Positions 60,185 to 64,000 of a stretch of 64,000 nucleotides of DNA are shown in pieces. Positions within the stretch are counted from its first letter, which is position 1. Each line of letters begins with the position of its first letter. This stretch comes from UBA2336 sp964419145 (GTDB lineage: Bacteria > Bacteroidota > Bacteroidia > Cytophagales > Cyclobacteriaceae). The notes below the pieces were generated by a model. It made no database searches and was not told the origin of the DNA. It saw only the letters and a list, made by a program, of their open reading frames with translations. The stretch covers positions 1 through 64,000 of the forward strand of contig CAYQOM010000008.1 in assembly GCA_964419145.1 (NCBI GenBank), in the 5' to 3' direction. The translations under genes were made by a program, and so were the position numbers.

Positions 60185-62440
60185 CTGTTTTGCCATCAGG
60201 TTAAGCGCAGATCCTGCCTTGAACCATTCAATCTGTCCGGCATTGTACGTGTGATTCACTTTAATGGTGTCACTGCTTCCATCTTTGTGCTTCAACACCA
60301 ATGTCAACTGCTTGTCAGGAGCAAATGAAGTCAGGTCAACAATATCAATGGTGTCATCTTCCTGAATCTTATCGTAGTCAGCTTCGTTGGCAAACGTTAC
60401 GGCCAACATGCCTTGCTTCTTCAAATTGGTTTCGTGGATTCGGGCAAAAGATTTTACCAGGATCACCCGAATGCCCAGGTGCCGTGGTTGCATGGCCGCG
60501 TGCTCGCGTGATGAACCCTCACCGTAGTTATGATCACCCACTACAATGGTTGGTACACCTGCAGCTTTATAGGCGCGCTGCGTAGCCGGTACCGGACCGT
60601 ATTCACCGGTCAGTTGATTTTTAACGTTATCGGTCTTTTCATTGAAATAGTTGACAGCACCGGTGAGCGTGTTGTTGGCAATGTTATCCAGGTGGCCACG
60701 GAAACGCAACCACGGACCAGCCATGGAAATGTGGTCGGTGGTACATTTTCCTTTTGCCTTGATCAACAGCTTCATTCCCGTAAGGTTTTTGCCATTCCAG
60801 GGGGCAAAAGGAGAGAGGGCCTGAAGTCGGTTTGAATCTTTGGCAATTCTTACCTCAACCTTGCTGCCGTCTTTTGCCGGTTCAATATAGCCGGCATCTT
60901 CTACATCAAAACCCTGTGGTGGAAACTCAACGCCTTTCGGTTCGTCCAGTTTTACCTGCTGGCCATCTTCATTGGTGAGCGTGTCGGTTAATGGATTGAA
61001 CGTAAGGTCACCGGCAATAGCAAATGCTGTTGTAATTTCCGGAGAAGCCACAAAGGCATGTGTATTCGGGTTGCCATCATTGCGCTTGGCAAAGTTGCGG
61101 TTGAACGAAGTGATGATGGAGTTTTTTCTGTTGGGGTCGTTGGTATGACGTGCCCACTGACCGATACACGGTCCGCATGCGTTGGCCAGCACTACACCGC
61201 CCATTTTTTCAAACACACCCAAGTATCCATCACGTTCTACGGTGTAGCGCACTTGCTCCGAACCAGGTGTAATAGTGAATTCTGCTTTTGCTTTTAATTT
61301 TTTATCAACTGCCTGTTTCGCAAGTGAAGCAGACCGGGTGATGTCTTCATACGAAGAGTTGGTGCATGAGCCGATCAAACCAACTTCAAGTTCCTGCGGC
61401 CAGCCGTTTTTCTTTACTTCTTCAGCAAATTTTGAAATCGGAATGGCGCGGTCTGGCGTAAACGGTCCGTTTACGTGAGGCTCTAATGTTGAAAGATCAA
61501 TTTCAATTACCTGATCAAAATATTTTTCAGGATTGGCATAAACTTCTGCATCACCGGTTAAATGTTCCTTAACGGAGTTGGCCAGGTCGGCTACTTCTTT
61601 GCGACCTGTTCCGCGCAGGTATTCGGCCATCTTTTCATCATACCCAAAGGTTGAAGTGGTTGCTCCAATTTCAGCGCCCATGTTACAGATGGTGCCCTTT
61701 CCTGTACAGGATAGGGTAAGAGCACCTGGTCCGAAATATTCTACAATTGCTCCGGTTCCACCTTTTACGGTCAGGATACCCGCAACTTTCAAGATCACAT
61801 CTTTCGCGGAGGTCCAGCCACTAAGTTTGCCGGTTAGTTTTACACCTATCAGCTTGGGCCATTTTAATTCCCATGGCATTCCGGCCATCACATCAACCGC
61901 ATCAGCGCCACCCACACCAATCGCTACCATGCCCAGTCCACCGGCATTTACCGTGTGTGAGTCGGTACCGATCATCATGCCTCCGGGGAAGCCGTAGTTT
62001 TCAAGCACTACCTGGTGAATGATACCGGCACCGGGCTTCCAGAAGCCAATGCCGAATTTATTGGATACCGATTCGAGGAAGTTAAATACTTCACCGCTGG
62101 CGGTTAATGATTCTTTTAAGTCCTGCGCAGCACCGTTCTTGGCTAAGATCAAGTGATCACAATGAACCGTAGAAGGCACACGTACCTTGGGTATTCCTGC
62201 AGACATGAATTGAAGCAAGGCCATTTGTGCTGTGGCATCCTGCATGGCCACCCGATCGGGAGAAAAGTTTACGTACGACTTGCCGCGTTGAAAGTTTTCA
62301 ACAGGCTGATCATCGTGCAGGTGACTGTAGAGAATTTTTTCTGAAAGGGTGAGGGGTTTTCCAACAGCTTTACGGGCTTTGGCGATGCGGCCGGGCATTG
62401 CCTTGTAAACGGCCTTAATCATGTCTAAATCAAAAACCAT
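59876..62440 (-). CDS. acn: Aconitate hydratase with Lys/Ala-rich histone-H1-like C-terminal tail
   Basis: An 854-residue aconitase interconverting citrate and isocitrate with a [4Fe-4S] cluster. Cluster Cys are C359 (LIGSCTNSSYED), C422 and C425 (ANACGPCIGQW). The start at 62440 (MVFDLDMIKAVYKAMPGR) matches the family; the open frame upstream adds 31 doubtful residues. The enzyme part ends at about residue 752 (FKAGSALNLMAKQ), the normal aconitase end. An in-frame tail of about 102 residues then follows with about 44 Lys, 26 Ala and 5 Arg in KKAAKK/KKVAKK-type repeats, resembling histone H1/Hc1 C-termini. The tail could bind nucleic acid or polyphosphate (inference). Confidence 0.95.
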   Translation of the reverse strand: MVFDLDMIKAVYKAMPGRIAKARKAVGKPLTLSEKILYSHLHDDQPVENFQRGKSYVNFSPDRVAMQDATAQMALLQFMSAGIPKVRVPSTVHCDHLILAKNGAAQDLKESLTASGEVFNFLESVSNKFGIGFWKPGAGIIHQVVLENYGFPGGMMIGTDSHTVNAGGLGMVAIGVGGADAVDVMAGMPWELKWPKLIGVKLTGKLSGWTSAKDVILKVAGILTVKGGTGAIVEYFGPGALTLSCTGKGTICNMGAEIGATTSTFGYDEKMAEYLRGTGRKEVADLANSVKEHLTGDAEVYANPEKYFDQVIEIDLSTLEPHVNGPFTPDRAIPISKFAEEVKKNGWPQELEVGLIGSCTNSSYEDITRSASLAKQAVDKKLKAKAEFTITPGSEQVRYTVERDGYLGVFEKMGGVVLANACGPCIGQWARHTNDPNRKNSIITSFNRNFAKRNDGNPNTHAFVASPEITTAFAIAGDLTFNPLTDTLTNEDGQQVKLDEPKGVEFPPQGFDVEDAGYIEPAKDGSKVEVRIAKDSNRLQALSPFAPWNGKNLTGMKLLIKAKGKCTTDHISMAGPWLRFRGHLDNIANNTLTGAVNYFNEKTDNVKNQLTGEYGPVPATQRAYKAAGVPTIVVGDHNYGEGSSREHAAMQPRHLGIRVILVKSFARIHETNLKKQGMLAVTFANEADYDKIQEDDTIDIVDLTSFAPDKQLTLVLKHKDGSSDTIKVNHTYNAGQIEWFKAGSALNLMAKQISAKKANAKPATKKASAKKSAAKAKPTASKKKAAKKVKKSASKKKAAKKVAKKKISKKAASKKKVAKKAAKKVVRKSAKKVAKKVTRKAAKKKSGSKAKRRR

Positions 62441-62563
62441 AGGTATCAAATTTAAGAGTGCTAAACTACAAATTATTTGGTTTTTAGTACGGTTTTGAGG
62501 GTTCGAAACTCCTAAAATCCTAGTGTTAAACAATTATAATTCACTCCCTGTTCATGTAGCGTC

Positions 62564-64000
62564 ATGAAAGTGATTGTTATTGGTACAGGGGTGGCGGGCC
62601 TGGCAACGGCCAATCGGTTAAGGGCCTTAGGTTTGGATGTGCTTGTGTTGGAAGCCAACTCTTATCCCGGAGGTAAACTGACGGCTTTTGAACAAGCTGG
62701 ATACCGGTTTGATGCCGGTCCTTCTCTATTTACTATGCCGGATTTCTTGGATGATGTGTTTCGGTTCTGTAAAAAAGATCCTCGCGATTATTATGCATAC
62801 CGAAAGCTGGATATAGCCTGCCACTATTTCTACGATGACGGAACTTTTCTTTGTGGATATGCGGATGCATCAAACTTCGCGCATGAAGTTGAACAAAGAT
62901 TCGGAGTTTCGAGGGAATCGGTGATCCGGTACCTTAAGAACTCCGAAATGCTCTACCAAACTACCGGAAGAATATTTCTGGAAAAACCGCTTAACCGGTT
63001 ATCGACCTGGCTTTCCAAACCAGTAATGAAAGCCCTTCGTCACATCCCCCGTATGGGATTGTTTAAAACGCTGAATGAATTTAATGAATCCAAACTGGCA
63101 CACCCCAAACTGGTTCAGTTGTTTAACCGATACGCTACGTACAATGGCTCCGATCCGTATCGGGCTCCCGGTATTCTAAGTACTATTCCTCACCTTGAAT
63201 TTAATGTGGGAACGTTTCTGCCCGAAGGAGGCATGCATACCATCACCAATGCATTGGTTAAGCTGGCTGCCGATCAGGGTATAACAATTAAATACCATAC
63301 ACCGGTTGAGGAAATATTGGTTAAAGATAATCAGGTTTATGGTGTTCGGACCGCTGACGAAGTGATAGAAGCCGATTTAGTAGTGAGTAATATGGATGTG
63401 TATTACACCTATCGAAAGTTATTGCCAAAGCAACCTGCACCGGAGCGAAAACTCAGGCAAGAGCGTTCAAGTTCAGCGTTGATATTTTATTGGGGGATTA
63501 AACACACCTTTCCTCAACTTGATTTGCATAATATTTTCTTCAGTGCTGATTATCATAAAGAGTTTAACACCATCTTTAAAGAGAAAACCATTCCGGAAGA
63601 CCCAACGGTTTACATCAACATTACGTCCAAATATATAAAGACAGATGCCCCTGAGAGTTGTGAAAACTGGTTTGTGATGATCAATGTTCCTCCTGATGAA
63701 GGACAGGATTGGGATGATCTGATCGGAAGTGCTCGTCTAAATATTAAGCGAAAACTCAGTCGCCTGCTGAATGTTGATATTGATTCACTCATCGAAAATG
63801 AATCCATTCTGGATCCGCGACTGATTCAATCCAGAACGCAGTCTTTTCAAGGTTCGCTTTATGGAACCAGTTCCAATAGCCGCTATGCGGCATTTTTACG
63901 CCACCCCAATGACGCGTCTATAAAAAATCTGTACTTCTGTGGGGGCAGCGTGCATCCGGGGGGAGGTATTCCACTTTGCCTGCAATCGGCCCGAATCGTG
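62564..64000 (+). CDS. CrtI-type phytoene desaturase / carotenoid oxidoreductase (3' truncated by window)
   Basis: 479 codons of a FAD-dependent carotenoid desaturase run open to the window edge. The ATG at 62564 begins MKVIVIGTGVAGLATANRLR with the dinucleotide-binding GxGxxG, followed by LEANSYPGGKLTAFEQAGYR, FDAGPSLFTMPDF and, at the far end, LYFCGGSVHPGGGIPLCLQS, the C-terminal FAD signature of CrtI enzymes. Only about 10-15 residues should be missing. Whether it is CrtI proper or a CrtD-type hydroxycarotenoid desaturase is not decidable by eye. It is divergent from aconitase; carotenoid pathway partners may follow downstream. Confidence 0.92.
   Translation, partial: MKVIVIGTGVAGLATANRLRALGLDVLVLEANSYPGGKLTAFEQAGYRFDAGPSLFTMPDFLDDVFRFCKKDPRDYYAYRKLDIACHYFYDDGTFLCGYADASNFAHEVEQRFGVSRESVIRYLKNSEMLYQTTGRIFLEKPLNRLSTWLSKPVMKALRHIPRMGLFKTLNEFNESKLAHPKLVQLFNRYATYNGSDPYRAPGILSTIPHLEFNVGTFLPEGGMHTITNALVKLAADQGITIKYHTPVEEILVKDNQVYGVRTADEVIEADLVVSNMDVYYTYRKLLPKQPAPERKLRQERSSSALIFYWGIKHTFPQLDLHNIFFSADYHKEFNTIFKEKTIPEDPTVYINITSKYIKTDAPESCENWFVMINVPPDEGQDWDDLIGSARLNIKRKLSRLLNVDIDSLIENESILDPRLIQSRTQSFQGSLYGTSSNSRYAAFLRHPNDASIKNLYFCGGSVHPGGGIPLCLQSARIV

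Noticed and set aside
59895..60254. Plus-strand open frame of 119 codons, very rich in Phe, Leu and Ala
   Set aside because: It is the antisense of the Lys/Ala-rich aconitase tail (AAG/GCx read backwards gives Leu/Phe/Ala) and has no independent support.
62441..62533. 31-codon N-terminal extension of aconitase
   Set aside because: It has no counterpart in the family and contains promoter-like sequence; MVFDLDMIKAVY is the normal start.

Overview
The window reads as chromosomal DNA of a Bacteroidota bacterium, most likely order Cytophagales. Supporting signs are a type IX secretion (T9SS) cargo protein with a CHU_C-type C-terminal domain next to a PorP/SprF partner, a SusC/SusD pair, three tandem FtsX-type permeases of the kind abundant in this phylum, a Cytophagales-style split MetH, very weak Shine-Dalgarno sequences, and occasional TAnnTTTG promoter boxes. 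The gene set (gyrB, aconitase, trpS, metH/metF, ppk1) is housekeeping. I see no phage, integrase, transposase, CRISPR array, tRNA or rRNA.

Layout, left to right. 1-5085: 3' part of a giant repeat adhesin-like T9SS protein, its PorP/SprF partner, and a tiny lipoprotein. 5478-10117: tRNA methylthiotransferase MtaB, an orphan NarL/LuxR response regulator, an intergenic cluster of TCAGGG/CCCTGA repeats, then a tight run of six small exported or membrane genes of unknown function. 10126-14068 (minus): DinB-like protein, phosphohexomutase overlapped by a PIN-toxin/antitoxin pair, and 4-hydroxyphenylpyruvate dioxygenase. 14148-20158 (minus): an overlapping four-gene operon with a LysM/transglycosylase-like lipoprotein that lacks the catalytic Glu, two SGNH hydrolases and an MBOAT acyltransferase. 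This is the best candidate here for an undescribed system (envelope glycan or peptidoglycan O-acylation).

20262-31988: trpS, a DUF1573 protein, glutaryl-CoA dehydrogenase divergent from a tryptophan 2,3-dioxygenase, a MORN-repeat protein with an apparent outer-membrane barrel tail, an FAD oxidoreductase with a CoA-binding protein, PPK2 and a leucine-rich-repeat protein. 32141-37226: gyrB, polyphosphate kinase ppk1, and a convergent overlapping exopolyphosphatase. 37288-42638: a SAM-I riboswitch, then metH split in two by a small cassette bearing a four-helix-bundle (S23-like) gene with inverted-repeat ends, then metF.

42767-50501: three tandem FtsX/MacB-type permeases and a lumazine-binding-like exported protein. 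50650-54641: an AT-rich orphan membrane protein, a Tat-exported Gfo/Idh/MocA oxidoreductase, a 147-bp palindromic interspersed element, an SDR and a NUDIX hydrolase. 54684-59032: SusD and SusC (minus). 59257-64000: ferritin, an aconitase carrying an unusual roughly 100-residue Lys/Ala-rich histone-H1-like tail, and a divergent CrtI-type phytoene desaturase cut by the window end.

Functional themes are envelope and surface export, aromatic amino acid/lysine catabolism (HPPD, TDO, GCDH), polyphosphate turnover (PPK1, PPK2, PPX), one-carbon/methionine metabolism under SAM control, and iron (ferritin beside aconitase). All assignments come from reading translated sequence and motifs; no database search was run.
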